Below are positions 29,342 through 37,597 of a stretch of 64,000 nt of DNA, in pieces. The stretch's first letter is position 1, and every line of letters starts with the position of its first letter. This DNA is from Micromonospora nigra (GTDB taxonomy: Bacteria; Actinomycetota; Actinomycetes; Mycobacteriales; Micromonosporaceae). The stretch spans positions 1,531,001 to 1,595,000 of the forward strand of contig NZ_FMHT01000003.1 of the NCBI RefSeq assembly GCF_900091585.1, written 5' to 3'. Made by a program: the position numbers and the translations under genes. The notes below the pieces were generated by a model. It made no database searches. It was not told the DNA's origin and saw only the letters and a list, made by a program, of their open reading frames with translations.

Positions 29342-29740
29342 TCAGTCACCGTCGCCCCAGCCCAGACCGCCCGGCCCGGGGGCGTGGTGGAAGCCGGGGT
29401 GCCCGGCGACGTCGGCGCACCGCTCGCCGTCCGGGCCGGGCGCACCGCAGAACAGCCGCTCGGCGCGGTGCCAGGCGTCGGCCGGCGACAGCGCGGACGC
29501 CCCGAGGGCCAGTTCGGGACACAGCAGGCTCAGCGCCTCGGCGTACCCGACGGCACGCTCCCGCGCGACGGCCGGGCCGGGCGCGGTGAAGCCGAGGTGC
29601 ACGGTGAACCAGCCCTCCGGCCTGCCGGCGGCGACGGGCGGTGCGACCAGCGGCCCGTCTCCCCCGCCGCCGAGCGCCGCCACCACCCGCCGCTGCCGCC
29701 AGTAGGCCGGCCTGTTGTCCCGCATCGATCTGTCCCGCAC
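29342..29740 (-). CDS. Small protein of unknown function with a Cys/His-rich end
   Basis: The 132-residue protein is not recognised. The middle (EGWFTVHLGFTAPGPAVARERAVGYAEALSLLCPELALG) looks like a folded helical segment. The end has CGAPGPDGERCADVAGHPGFHH, a spacing of two Cys and several His that could bind zinc, as in many small actinobacterial proteins. GTG at 29740 is chosen because GGGGAGG stands a few bases upstream; ATG at 29725 is an alternative. It diverges from the P450 gene across 274 bases, in which I see no other feature apart from both ribosome sites. Confidence 0.65.
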   Translation of the reverse strand: MRDRSMRDNRPAYWRQRRVVAALGGGGDGPLVAPPVAAGRPEGWFTVHLGFTAPGPAVARERAVGYAEALSLLCPELALGASALSPADAWHRAERLFCGAPGPDGERCADVAGHPGFHHAPGPGGLGWGDGD

Positions 29741-30014
29741 CGATCCTCCCCTGTCTGTCCGGCCGTCCCGGCCACTCCGGGCGCAGGTGTGGCCCGTCCC
29801 GGAACCGAGGTGTGGCCCTGCCCGACCCGCCCGGTCGACCGGGCCGTCCCCACCTCATCAGCTTTCCGCCCTCCGGGGAGGGGCCAGCGGACGTCACCTT
29901 CGCCGGCCCCGGTGGTGGCCCACGCCGGCAGGGTTCAGCGCCGCTGACCCGGGTAGAAGCGACCGGACAGACCGCCCGCCCGGCGCAGTCGGGCACGCCC
30001 GCGGGGAGCGAACC

Positions 30015-31262
30015 ATGGCGACCATCCCGTCCGACCGCCTCCCGGACAGCACCGTCGCCTTCCTCCGCAGCGGGTACCGGTTCGTCGGCGAGCGCTGCGA
30101 ACGGTACGGCTCCGACATCTTCCAGGCCCGGTTGCTGCTGGAGCGGACGATCTGCCTGCGCGGACGGGAGGCCGCCGAACTGTTCTACAACCCCGAGCGT
30201 TTCGTCCGCGCGGGCGCGCTGCCCAGGCGCGGGCAGCGGACGCTGACGGGCGTGGGCGGGGTGCAGGGGCTCGACGGCGCGGCCCACCGCGTACGCAAGG
30301 CCATGTTCATGTCCCTGATGACGCCGACCGCTGTCCGGCACCTGGGCCAACTGTTCGCCGACGAGTGGCGGGCCCGGATCCCCACCTGGGAGTCGGCCGA
30401 CCGGATCGTGTTGTACCCCGAGGTGGGTCGCCTGCTCACCCGGGCGGTGTGTGCCTGGGCCGGGGTGCCACTGGCCGAGCGGGAGGTCGACCGGCGGACG
30501 ACCGAGCTGCACGCCATGATCGACAGCGCGGCGGCACTGGGCCCCCGGCACCTGCGGGGACGACTGGCCCGCAGGGCGGGCGAACGTTGGGCAGGGGACC
30601 TCGTCGAACGGGTCCGGGCCGGGACGCTGCCCGCCCCGGAGGGCAGTGCGCTGCGGGTCATCGCCGAGCACCACGACGAACAGGGCCGGCCGCTGCCGCG
30701 TCGGATCGCCGCGGTCGAACTGCTCAACGTGCTGCGTCCCACCGTCGCCGTCGACCGCTTCGCGGTCTTCGCCGCGCTGGCGCTGCACGACCACCCCGCG
30801 TGGCGGCAGGAGGTACGCGGCAGCGACGACGTCGCCGAGCAGTTCGTGCAGGAGGTACGCCGGTACTACCCGTTCTTCCCGGTGGCCGCCGCCCGGGTCC
30901 GGCGCTCCTTCGAGTGGCGGGGTCACCACTTCCCGCAGGGTCGCCGGGTGCTGCTGGACCTGTACGGCACCGACCACCACCCCGCCCTGTGGCCGGAGCC
31001 GGAGCTGTTCCGGCCGGAACGGTTCGCCGGCTGGCGCGAGGACCCGTTCGCACTGGTCCCGCAGGGCGGCGGCGGGCACCTCACCGGCCACCGGTGCGCC
31101 GGCGAGTGGATCACCATCGAGCTGATGAAGCAGGCGCTGGCCATGCTGACGGGCGCGATGCGGTACGACGTCCCCCCGCAGGATCTCTCGGTGAGCCTGC
31201 GGCGGATGCCGTCCCTACCGGCCAGCGGGTTCCTGGTCACGGGGGTTCGTCGCACCGCCTGA
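30015..31262 (+). CDS. Cytochrome P450, CYP152-type fatty-acid peroxygenase
   Basis: The 415-residue protein is a P450 of the CYP152 peroxygenase type. The heme-ligand Cys361 is in GGGGHLTGHRCAGEW, matching the P450BSbeta form rather than the usual FxxGxHxCxG. In the I helix the normal acid-alcohol pair is replaced by Arg241-Pro242 (LLNVLRPTVAVDRF). That Arg holds the fatty-acid carboxylate so H2O2 can drive the reaction without a redox partner. Gln84 (GVGGVQGLDG) matches Gln85 of P450BSbeta, which hydroxylates, and not His85 of OleT, which decarboxylates to alkenes. So alpha/beta-hydroxylation is the likelier activity. No ferredoxin or reductase gene lies nearby. ATG at 30015 has GGGGAG upstream. 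Confidence 0.9.
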   Translation: MATIPSDRLPDSTVAFLRSGYRFVGERCERYGSDIFQARLLLERTICLRGREAAELFYNPERFVRAGALPRRGQRTLTGVGGVQGLDGAAHRVRKAMFMSLMTPTAVRHLGQLFADEWRARIPTWESADRIVLYPEVGRLLTRAVCAWAGVPLAEREVDRRTTELHAMIDSAAALGPRHLRGRLARRAGERWAGDLVERVRAGTLPAPEGSALRVIAEHHDEQGRPLPRRIAAVELLNVLRPTVAVDRFAVFAALALHDHPAWRQEVRGSDDVAEQFVQEVRRYYPFFPVAAARVRRSFEWRGHHFPQGRRVLLDLYGTDHHPALWPEPELFRPERFAGWREDPFALVPQGGGGHLTGHRCAGEWITIELMKQALAMLTGAMRYDVPPQDLSVSLRRMPSLPASGFLVTGVRRTA

Positions 31263-31271
31263 CGACCGCCG

Positions 31272-31324
31272 GCGGGCCGCCGCGTGAGGTCATCCGCCGA
31301 CGACGACACCCCGGCGGCCCGCCC
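31272..31324. terminator. Inverted repeat between the convergent P450 and alcohol dehydrogenase genes
   Basis: Perfect 12-bp arms GGCGGGCCGCCG and CGGCGGCCCGCC with a 29-base loop fill the 67-base gap between two convergent stops. The long loop makes it a weaker terminator candidate. Confidence 0.5.
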
Positions 31325-31329
31325 GACGA

Positions 31330-32499
31330 TCAGGGGTGCAGCACGCTGCGCAGGCAGCCGTCCTGCTTCTTCTCGAAGACCTCGTAGCCCCGCACGCCCT
31401 CGTTCAACGGCATCGGGTGGGTGGCCAGGTAGCCGGGGTCGATCTCACCGGCGGCCAACCGGTCGAGCAGCATGGGAATGTAGCGCTGCGCATGCATCTG
31501 CCCCATCCGCAGCACCAGGGCCTTGTTCATCGCCGCGCCAAGCGGAAACTTGTCGACCAGCCCGGCGTAGACGCCGACGATGCTGACCGTCCCGCCCTTG
31601 CGGGCCGCGATGATCGCCTGGCGGACGGAGGTGGGCCGGTCGGTCTGCGACCGGACGCTCTGCTTGGCCCTGTCGTACGCGTACGCCGGGCCGACGTCGT
31701 GGGCCTCCATGCCGACGGCCTCGATGCAGGCGTCCGGCCCACGGCCCGCGGTCATCTCCCGGAGGGCCTCCAACACGTCGGTCTCGGCGTAGTTGACGGT
31801 CTCCACCCCGAGGCGGTCGGCGGCCGTGGCCAGCCGTTCCGGCAGCCGGTCGATCACGATGACCCGTTCCGCGCCCAGCAGTTGCGCGGCCCGGGCGGCC
31901 ATCTGCCCGACCCCGCCGGCACCCCAGACCGCCACCACCTCCCCGCCTGTGAGGTTGCAGAAGTCGGCGGCCATCCAGCCGGTGGGCATCGCGTCGGAGG
32001 CGAACACGACAGCGTCGTCGGACACCCCCTCGGGCACCTTGAAGGCACCCACGTCCCCGAAGGGGACCCGGACGTACTCGGCGTGGCTGCCGGTGAAGCC
32101 GCCGGTGGCGTGCGAGTAGCCGATGATGCCCGCCGGGGAGTGCCCCCACAGCTTCTCCGCGAAGACCGGCTGCGGGTTGGAGTTGTCACACAGCGAGTAC
32201 TGCTCGGTGCGGCAGTACCAGCAGCCCCCACACGCCACGATCGAGCCGACGACCACCCGGTCGCCCACGGACAGCTTCCGTACCCCCGGACCCGTCTCCA
32301 CCACCTCGCCGGTGAACTCGTGCCCCAGGACGTCGCCCTCCTGCATCGCGGGGACGTACCCGTTGATCAGGTGCAGGTCGGAGCCGCAGACGCTACTGGC
32401 CCGCACCTTCACCACGATGTCGCCCTCGGCGCGGATCCGGGGCTCCGGCACGTCCCGGACGGCGAGTTCGCCGACTCCCTCCCAGCACAGCGCCTTCAC
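31330..32499 (-). CDS. Zinc-dependent alcohol dehydrogenase (formaldehyde dehydrogenase-like)
   Basis: The 389-residue protein is a zinc medium-chain dehydrogenase. The catalytic zinc ligands are in VCGSDLH and VLGHEFTGEV, the structural zinc cysteines in CGGCWYCRTEQYSLC, and the NAD motif is WGAGGVGQ. The length and long C-terminal part (KFPLGAAMNKAL and on) fit the glutathione-independent formaldehyde-dehydrogenase-like branch. The physiological substrate is unknown. The GTG start shares four bases (GTGA) with the SRPBCC gene stop and has GGGAGG upstream, so the two are co-translated. It converges on the P450 gene. Confidence 0.92.
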   Translation of the reverse strand: MKALCWEGVGELAVRDVPEPRIRAEGDIVVKVRASSVCGSDLHLINGYVPAMQEGDVLGHEFTGEVVETGPGVRKLSVGDRVVVGSIVACGGCWYCRTEQYSLCDNSNPQPVFAEKLWGHSPAGIIGYSHATGGFTGSHAEYVRVPFGDVGAFKVPEGVSDDAVVFASDAMPTGWMAADFCNLTGGEVVAVWGAGGVGQMAARAAQLLGAERVIVIDRLPERLATAADRLGVETVNYAETDVLEALREMTAGRGPDACIEAVGMEAHDVGPAYAYDRAKQSVRSQTDRPTSVRQAIIAARKGGTVSIVGVYAGLVDKFPLGAAMNKALVLRMGQMHAQRYIPMLLDRLAAGEIDPGYLATHPMPLNEGVRGYEVFEKKQDGCLRSVLHP

Positions 32500-33131
32500 G
32501 CCCGTCCTCCCGTCGTCAACCGCTCGCGGACCGAGTCGGTGGCCTTCTCCTTCGCGCGGCCACGCCCGGACGGGTCGTGGCGGGTGGCGATCACCTGGCC
32601 GCACTCGATGAGCGCCTTGATCCGGCGCAGCGTGGTCCGCAACGCCAGGTCGGGTTCGTGGCCGGCGGCGAGGCCGAACGCCCGGCGCAGCCGCCCGGAG
32701 CGGTACCGTAGCTCGGCCCGGATCTCGGTGCCCCGGCCCTGCGGGGCCGGCACCAGCTCGACCGTGCCCCGCTGCTCGACGCCGCCGGAGACCCGCCAGC
32801 TCAGCCGACCCGGACCGGTGACGGTGATCTCGGCCCGCCACTCGGTGTCACCATCGTCCGGGTCGACGGCCACGCAGCGCCAGCGCTCGTCGTCGATCTG
32901 TTCCAGGGTCGCCCACTCGGCCAGGGCACGGTCCAGCCGGGCCTGGTCGGTCCAGAAGCCCACCACCGCCGCCACCGGCCGGTCGACCGTCACGCCACGG
33001 CGCACCACGTACCAGCCGTCCTGCCGCTGCGGCTGGTGGCGCCGACGCCGCTGGGCCACCACCCGGCCCACCCCGACCACGGCCACCGTCGTGGCGCCGA
33101 GCAGCGTCCACCTCGTTGCGTTGCTGGCCAT
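32496..33131 (-). CDS. SRPBCC family protein with N-terminal membrane helix
   Basis: The 211-residue protein starts with a membrane segment (RWTLLGATTVAVVGVGRVV) followed by a basic stretch. Next comes a START/SRPBCC-like ligand-binding domain (YVVRRGVTVDRPVAAVVGFW, then WRAEITVTGPGRLSWRVSGGVEQRGTVELVP), and it ends in a basic tail. The fold binds hydrophobic ligands; the membrane anchor suggests a lipid or envelope role. ATG at 33131 has GGGAGGAG upstream. It is translationally coupled to the zinc dehydrogenase, and it diverges from the glycosyltransferase gene. Confidence 0.8.
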   Translation of the reverse strand: MASNATRWTLLGATTVAVVGVGRVVAQRRRRHQPQRQDGWYVVRRGVTVDRPVAAVVGFWTDQARLDRALAEWATLEQIDDERWRCVAVDPDDGDTEWRAEITVTGPGRLSWRVSGGVEQRGTVELVPAPQGRGTEIRAELRYRSGRLRRAFGLAAGHEPDLALRTTLRRIKALIECGQVIATRHDPSGRGRAKEKATDSVRERLTTGGRA

Positions 33132-33266
33132 CACGTCTCCTCCCGGCGTCCAATGTCGGACCGCCCGTGGGTGCGCTACCCGGCGTGAGCTGCTCGAAAC
33201 TGCCAGCCGGTTTGCCGCCTCACCTGTCGGGGATACGGTGCGGCACCTGCCGTCCCGGGAGACGCC

Positions 33267-34325
33267 ATGGCCTTCGACGCCGCGACCAGCGGTTCCGCAT
33301 CGGACAACGCATCGGCGCGAGTGGCGGCGCCCGTCGGGACCGCCCGGGCCGCCGACTGGTCGCTGTGTCCGCCGCGCCGGCTCGCCCTGTCGTACGTGCT
33401 GCCGCTGCGGGGGCGGGACGACACCGATCTCACCGAACTGACGCAGTACCTGCGGTGGCTGGCCGAGCGGGTCGACGTGGTGGTGGTCGACGACTCCCCC
33501 GCGGAACTGTTCGCCCGGCATCAACTGCTGTGGCGGGGCCTGGTCCGCCACCTCGCCCCCGACCCGGCGATCCACGGACTCAACCGCAAGGTCGTCGGAG
33601 TGCTGACCGGCGTGCCGCTGGCCCGCCACGAGCACGTCGTCATCGCCGACGACGACGTCCGCTACGACGGGGCCGGGCTGCGTGCGGTGCACCGGCTGCT
33701 GGACTCCGCCGACCTGGTGCGCCCGCAGAACTACTTCGACCCGCTGCCCTGGCACGCCTGGTGGGACACCGGGCGGACACTGCTCAACCGGGCGCTCGGC
33801 GGCGACTATCCCGGCACGCTGGCCGTACGCCGCAGCACCTTCCTCGCCATGCGCGGGTACGACCCCGACGTGCTCTTCGAGAACCTGGAGCTGATCCGCA
33901 CCGTGCGGGCGTACGGGGGCGTCGAGGTGGCACCGGCGGGGCTGTACGTGCGCCGACTGCCGCCGTCCGCCGCGCACTTCCGGGGGCAGCGGATCCGTCA
34001 GGCGTACGACGACCTGGCCCAGCCGGCCCGGCTGGTGGCCGCGCTCGCGGTCCTGCCGGCGCTGGCGGTGGCGGTCGCGTCCCGGCGTCCGGGGCTGCTG
34101 ATCGGCGCGGCGGCGACCATCGTCGCGCTGGCCGAGGCCGGTCGCCGCCGCGCGGGCGGACGCCGGGTCTATCCGCCCTCGACGGCCCTGGCCGCGCCGG
34201 CATGGCTGCTGGAGCGGGGCGTGTGCGGCTGGTTGGCTCTGGGCGCCCGGCTACGCGGCGGGGCCCGGTACGCGGGCACCCGCATCCCCCGCGCCGCCCA
34301 CCCCGTGCGTACCCTGCGCCCCTGA
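33267..34325 (+). CDS. Family-2-like glycosyltransferase with C-terminal membrane segment
   Basis: The 352-residue protein has a GT-A fold. LSYVLPLRGRD opens the domain, VVVVDDSP is the first nucleotide-sugar motif, and VVIADDDVRYD is the metal-binding DxD-type motif. FENLELIRTVRAYGG is a further conserved stretch. A hydrophobic region (LVAALAVLPALAVAVASRR and LLIGAAATIVAL) near residue 260 should be membrane-embedded. It probably adds a sugar to a lipid or envelope glycan; donor and acceptor are unknown. ATG at 33267 has GGGAG seven bases upstream. A hairpin terminator follows. Confidence 0.8.
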   Translation: MAFDAATSGSASDNASARVAAPVGTARAADWSLCPPRRLALSYVLPLRGRDDTDLTELTQYLRWLAERVDVVVVDDSPAELFARHQLLWRGLVRHLAPDPAIHGLNRKVVGVLTGVPLARHEHVVIADDDVRYDGAGLRAVHRLLDSADLVRPQNYFDPLPWHAWWDTGRTLLNRALGGDYPGTLAVRRSTFLAMRGYDPDVLFENLELIRTVRAYGGVEVAPAGLYVRRLPPSAAHFRGQRIRQAYDDLAQPARLVAALAVLPALAVAVASRRPGLLIGAAATIVALAEAGRRRAGGRRVYPPSTALAAPAWLLERGVCGWLALGARLRGGARYAGTRIPRAAHPVRTLRP

Positions 34326-34349
34326 ACCCCACCCGCAGGTCCATGCGGC

Positions 34350-34385
34350 GCGGCCACAGTCCGGACGGGTCCGGACCGTGGCCGC
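34350..34385. terminator. Bidirectional hairpin terminator (glycosyltransferase / DUF3618 gene)
   Basis: GCGGCCAC-A-GTCCGGA and TCCGGAC-C-GTGGCCGC form a 15-bp stem with one internal A-C mismatch and a CGGG loop between convergent genes. Confidence 0.75.
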
Positions 34386-34408
34386 AGGTGCCGACTGTGC
34401 TGGCTGCG

Positions 34409-35059
34409 TCAGGAACGCACCTGGTCGCGGGCGTGCTGGGCCTGGTCCTTCACGCCGTGCGCGGCGGACCGGCCGTCGTCCTTCACCGTCTGCGCGGCGT
34501 CCTGGGCGGTCGACTTCACCGACTCGGCGGCGTGCTGCGCCGGCTCGCGCAGTTCCTCCTTCAGCTCGGTGGCCACCTCGCCCAGCTTCTGGGTCACGGC
34601 TCCGCCGTGCTCGCCCGCCTTCTGCCGCACCTGCGTCGCCACCTGCTGCTCGCGGCGCGTCGCCGGGATCAGCGACGAGGCCAGCATGCCCACCCCGAAG
34701 GCGATCAGGCCGGCGGCCAGCGGGTTGCCCTCGGACTTGTGCCGGAGCACGTGCGGTGCCCGGTGGGCGGCGTCGCCGACGGAGGCGGCGGCCGAGTGCG
34801 CCTTGTCACCGACCGTGGCGGCCGCCGACGAGGCCCGGTCGCCGACGGAGTGCGCGCCGTTGGACGTGGCGTGGCCGAGGTCGGACGCGCTTCCCATGAC
34901 TGTTTCCCTCACATTCTGCAGCGCGGAACGGACCCGCTGCTTGCGGTCGTCGACGATGCGGCCCGGACTGACCTTGTACGCCAGCGCGTCCACGTCGGAG
35001 CTGAGGTTGTTGCGGGTGGCTTCGATCTCCCGGCGGATCTGGTCGGGGTCGGTGCTCAT
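34409..35059 (-). CDS. DUF3618 domain-containing helical membrane-associated protein
   Basis: The 216-residue protein starts with the DUF3618 signature TDPDQIRREIEATRNNLSSDVDAL and continues YKVSPGRIVDDRKQRVRSAL. A hydrophobic segment lies near residues 120-140 (NPLAAGLIAFGVGMLASSLI). The C-terminal part (VTQKLGEVATELKEELREPAQHAAESVKSTAQDAAQTV) is a long Ala/Lys/Glu amphipathic helix like LEA or apolipoprotein repeats. It would sit on the membrane. The ATG start overlaps the Holin-X gene stop by four bases (ATGA), so the two are coupled. Function is not established. Confidence 0.85.
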   Translation of the reverse strand: MSTDPDQIRREIEATRNNLSSDVDALAYKVSPGRIVDDRKQRVRSALQNVRETVMGSASDLGHATSNGAHSVGDRASSAAATVGDKAHSAAASVGDAAHRAPHVLRHKSEGNPLAAGLIAFGVGMLASSLIPATRREQQVATQVRQKAGEHGGAVTQKLGEVATELKEELREPAQHAAESVKSTAQDAAQTVKDDGRSAAHGVKDQAQHARDQVRS

Positions 35060-35508
35060 CGGGTGACTCCCTCCGAGTGCGGCTTCAGCGCGTCGGGGAT
35101 GCGCTGCACGGTGGCGTTGGTCTGCGTCAGCCCACGGATGTGCTCGGCGTTCTTCCGGCCCATCGAGTAGAGGACCGCGGCGATCGCGCCCCAGAGCACG
35201 GCCACGATCAGCGCCGCCCAGCCGCCGTCCATCACGTTGGACAGGCCGGCCCACAGCGCCAGCGACAGGAACAGCGCGACCATGTAGCCGCCGAGACCGG
35301 CACCGCCGAAGAAGCCGGCGGCCTTGCCCGCCTTCTTCCCCTCCTGCCGGATCTCGGCCTTGGCCAGCTCGACCTCCTGCCGGACCAGCGTCGACAGGTC
35401 GCTGGTGACCTGCTTCATCAACTCGCCGAGGGAACTGCCGCGAACCTCGTCGGCCTCGTGCGGGTGGTAGCCCGGGGCCAGCCCGGGATCCTGGGTGGGC
35501 GTGGTCAT
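35056..35508 (-). CDS. Phage holin family protein (actinobacterial Holin-X type)
   Basis: The 150-residue protein has the family's N-terminal amphipathic part GELMKQVTSDLSTLVRQEVELAKAEIRQEG, followed by two hydrophobic helices (KAAGFFGGAGLGGYMVALFLSLAL and GGWAALIVAVLWGAIAAVLY). Despite the name this family is chromosomal in actinobacteria and no lysis function is shown; no endolysin or phage gene is present here. ATG at 35508 has AAGGGAGG six bases upstream. It lies between the DUF3618 gene and an Ala/Gln-rich membrane protein gene, forming a three-gene block. Confidence 0.88.
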   Translation of the reverse strand: MTTPTQDPGLAPGYHPHEADEVRGSSLGELMKQVTSDLSTLVRQEVELAKAEIRQEGKKAGKAAGFFGGAGLGGYMVALFLSLALWAGLSNVMDGGWAALIVAVLWGAIAAVLYSMGRKNAEHIRGLTQTNATVQRIPDALKPHSEGVTR

Positions 35509-35528
35509 GGTGCCTCCCTTCGCGGCGC

Positions 35529-36344
35529 TCACGGCCGGTTGGTCCCGCTCGCCGGCACGCCGGGCAGCGGGTCGGTCTGGCTCGGGGGCGGCAGCGGCTG
35601 TCCGGTGCCGGTCGGCTCGGCGTACCCGCCGCGGGTCGGGTCGGTGTAGGCGTCCGGCTGCGGGTCGGCGTACCCGGTCTGCGGGTCGGCGTAGCTGCCC
35701 GGCTGCGGGTCGAGGTAGCCGCCCGGCGGCACCGCGTCCGGCACGGCACGCGAGGCCGGGGTGGGGATGACCGCGGTGCGGTCCGGGTCGTACCCGTCGT
35801 TGGTCTGCCCCGGTCCACCGTCGCCGGTCGAGGCGAGGTTGCGGGTCAGCCGGCCGGCGACCACACCGAGCACCGCGGCGCCGATGAGGAACGTGCCGGG
35901 GTTGCGGCGGGCGTAGTCGCGCACCTCGGTGAGCAGGTCGCCCGGTTCCCGCTGCTCCAGCCAGCCGGCCGCGCCGTGCACCCGGTCGGCGGCCTGGCGG
36001 GCGATCTCGCTCACCGGTCCGCCCTGGCCGCCGTTGTCGGCCATCGAACGCATCTCGTCGGCCAGCGAGCGGAGCCCGCCCGCGGCGCGGCGCTGCTGTT
36101 CGCCGGCCTGCCCGGAGAGCTGGGTACGCGCCTCGCCGTACAGGTCACGGGCCTGCCGGGCCGCCTCGTGGCCGACCTCGCGGCCCTGCTCCCTGGCGGT
36201 CTCGGCGACTGCGCCACCGGCCTTCGCGGCCTCCGACCCGACCTGCTGGGCCTGGTTCCGGACGCCGTTGCCGTTGCTCGACTGCGAGTCGTGGCTCGAC
36301 TGGGATTCGTAGATGGCAGGGGTAGGTGACAGATCGTAAGTCAT
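35529..36344 (-). CDS. Ala/Gln-rich membrane protein with helical core and YADPQ-type tail
   Basis: The 271-residue protein has no named family that I recognise. Residues about 30-140 are an Ala/Gln/Glu-rich helical region (AKAGGAVAETAREQGREVGHEAARQARDLYGEA). A single membrane segment follows (GTFLIGAAVLGVVAGRL). The C-terminal tail is low complexity with repeats such as YADPQTGYADPQPDAYTDP, probably disordered. ATG at 36344 has AAGGGAC upstream. It is the first gene of the DUF3618/Holin-X block and shares its amphipathic-helix character. It is divergent from the DUF4383 gene. Confidence 0.75.
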   Translation of the reverse strand: MTYDLSPTPAIYESQSSHDSQSSNGNGVRNQAQQVGSEAAKAGGAVAETAREQGREVGHEAARQARDLYGEARTQLSGQAGEQQRRAAGGLRSLADEMRSMADNGGQGGPVSEIARQAADRVHGAAGWLEQREPGDLLTEVRDYARRNPGTFLIGAAVLGVVAGRLTRNLASTGDGGPGQTNDGYDPDRTAVIPTPASRAVPDAVPPGGYLDPQPGSYADPQTGYADPQPDAYTDPTRGGYAEPTGTGQPLPPPSQTDPLPGVPASGTNRP

Positions 36345-36569
36345 GATGTCCCTTCCGCTCGGAGGAGTCGTCGCGGTGGTCAGGGGGATTGCGCCGGCTC
36401 TGGACCGGCCTCGACTCATGACCTACCCTGCGGCGGCGCGCCCATGCCTGATTTGCCGTTTCTCTGCGCGACCGCCGGATCGACACACACAATGGAGGAT
36501 CGTCGGCCCGGGCGGGTGTTCGGCCCGGGCCTGGGGCGGGTGCCCCGGGGATCCAGGGAGGTGACATCG

Positions 36570-37049
36570 ATGGCGCGTCACATGCGCGGTCGTCCGGCCC
36601 GAGATCGGGCCCGGGTGCAGCTCGCCGCCGCGGCGGTCGCCGGCATCTTCCTGCTGATCGGTGTGCTGGGCTTCATACCGGGCGTCACCACGGACTACGG
36701 GGACCTCGCCTTCGCCGGGCACCACTCGGGGGCGATGCTGCTCGGCCTGGTCCAGGTGTCGGTCCTGCACAACCTGGTACACCTCGGCTCCGGCCTGCTC
36801 GGACTCGCGCTGGCCCGCAGCGTCGTCGGGGCGCGGGTGTTCCTCGGCGTCGGCGGCGCGCTCTATCTCGGGGTGTGGGTGTACGGGTTGGCCATCGCGG
36901 ACGACAGCGGGGCCAACTGGCTGCCCGTCGACGCAGCCGGTGACTGGCTGCACCTCGTTCTGGGGTTCGGCATGCTGGCGCTGGGGCTGCTGCTGTCCCC
37001 CCGCTCCGGCACCGGCGGCCGCCCCGACACCCCGATCGACCGGCCCTGA
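36570..37049 (+). CDS. DUF4383 domain-containing membrane protein
   Basis: The 159-residue protein has four predicted membrane helices. RARVQLAAAAVAGIFLLIGVLGFIPGVT and HNLVHLGSGLLGLALAR are typical DUF4383 text, followed by VGGALYLGVWVYGLAI and DWLHLVLGFGMLALGLLL. The conserved HxxVH in the second helix could bind a ligand, but no role is known. ATG at 36570 has AGGGAGG upstream. The gene diverges from the helical-membrane-protein block, which suggests a shared regulated region at 36345-36569. Confidence 0.85.
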   Translation: MARHMRGRPARDRARVQLAAAAVAGIFLLIGVLGFIPGVTTDYGDLAFAGHHSGAMLLGLVQVSVLHNLVHLGSGLLGLALARSVVGARVFLGVGGALYLGVWVYGLAIADDSGANWLPVDAAGDWLHLVLGFGMLALGLLLSPRSGTGGRPDTPIDRP

Positions 37050-37059
37050 CCCGGCGGTC

Positions 37060-37509
37060 TCAGGCCGCGACCGGCAGCCGCTTGGCGAAGCAGACGCTGT
37101 ACGGGTTGTCCACGTACTGCCCGTAGACCGGAATCGGCTCGTACCCGCAGGACCGGTAGAGCGCGATGGCTGCCGGCAGGTACGTCCCGGTCTCCAGGCA
37201 GACCACGCAGTGCCCCTGCTGGAAGGCCAACTCCTCCAGGGCCGCCACGAGCTGACGGGCGATGCCGCGCCCACGGTGGGCCGGCCGCACGTACATGCGC
37301 TTGACCTCGCCGGTGGTGGCGTCCAGCGACTGGAGGCCGCCGCAGGCCACTGCCCGCCCGTCGACGACCACCGCCAGGTAGCGGATGTCGTCGTGGGTGA
37401 CGGTGACCTGACCGTCGAGGCCCCCGTCGGCCTCGCGCAGCTCGCGCTGCTGGGCCGTGACCAGGGCCGCGATCTCCGGATCGGTGGCGGGACGGGACTC
37501 GATCAACAC
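37060..37509 (-). CDS. GNAT family N-acetyltransferase
   Basis: The 149-residue protein has GNAT motif A in VKRMYVRPAHRGRGIARQLVAALEE, where RGRGIA binds acetyl-CoA, and motif B in YLPAAIALYRSCGYEPI. It should transfer an acetyl group to an amine on a small molecule or protein; the substrate is unknown. GTG at 37509 is chosen because the family text starts there; no strong ribosome site decides it. It lies 88 bases downstream of obgE and may be read from that operon. Confidence 0.85.
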   Translation of the reverse strand: MLIESRPATDPEIAALVTAQQRELREADGGLDGQVTVTHDDIRYLAVVVDGRAVACGGLQSLDATTGEVKRMYVRPAHRGRGIARQLVAALEELAFQQGHCVVCLETGTYLPAAIALYRSCGYEPIPVYGQYVDNPYSVCFAKRLPVAA

Positions 37510-37597
37510 TCCGTCACGGTAGGCCGGACGGATTTCGCGCAGGTTTCCGGCAGTCGACCCCGTCGCGGACCACGCCGGGCTGTTCGGCGTCGCCGGG

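Noticed and set aside
35056..35508. Prophage remnant suggested by the holin family name
   Set aside because: No other phage gene is present and this Holin-X family is a normal chromosomal gene in actinobacteria.
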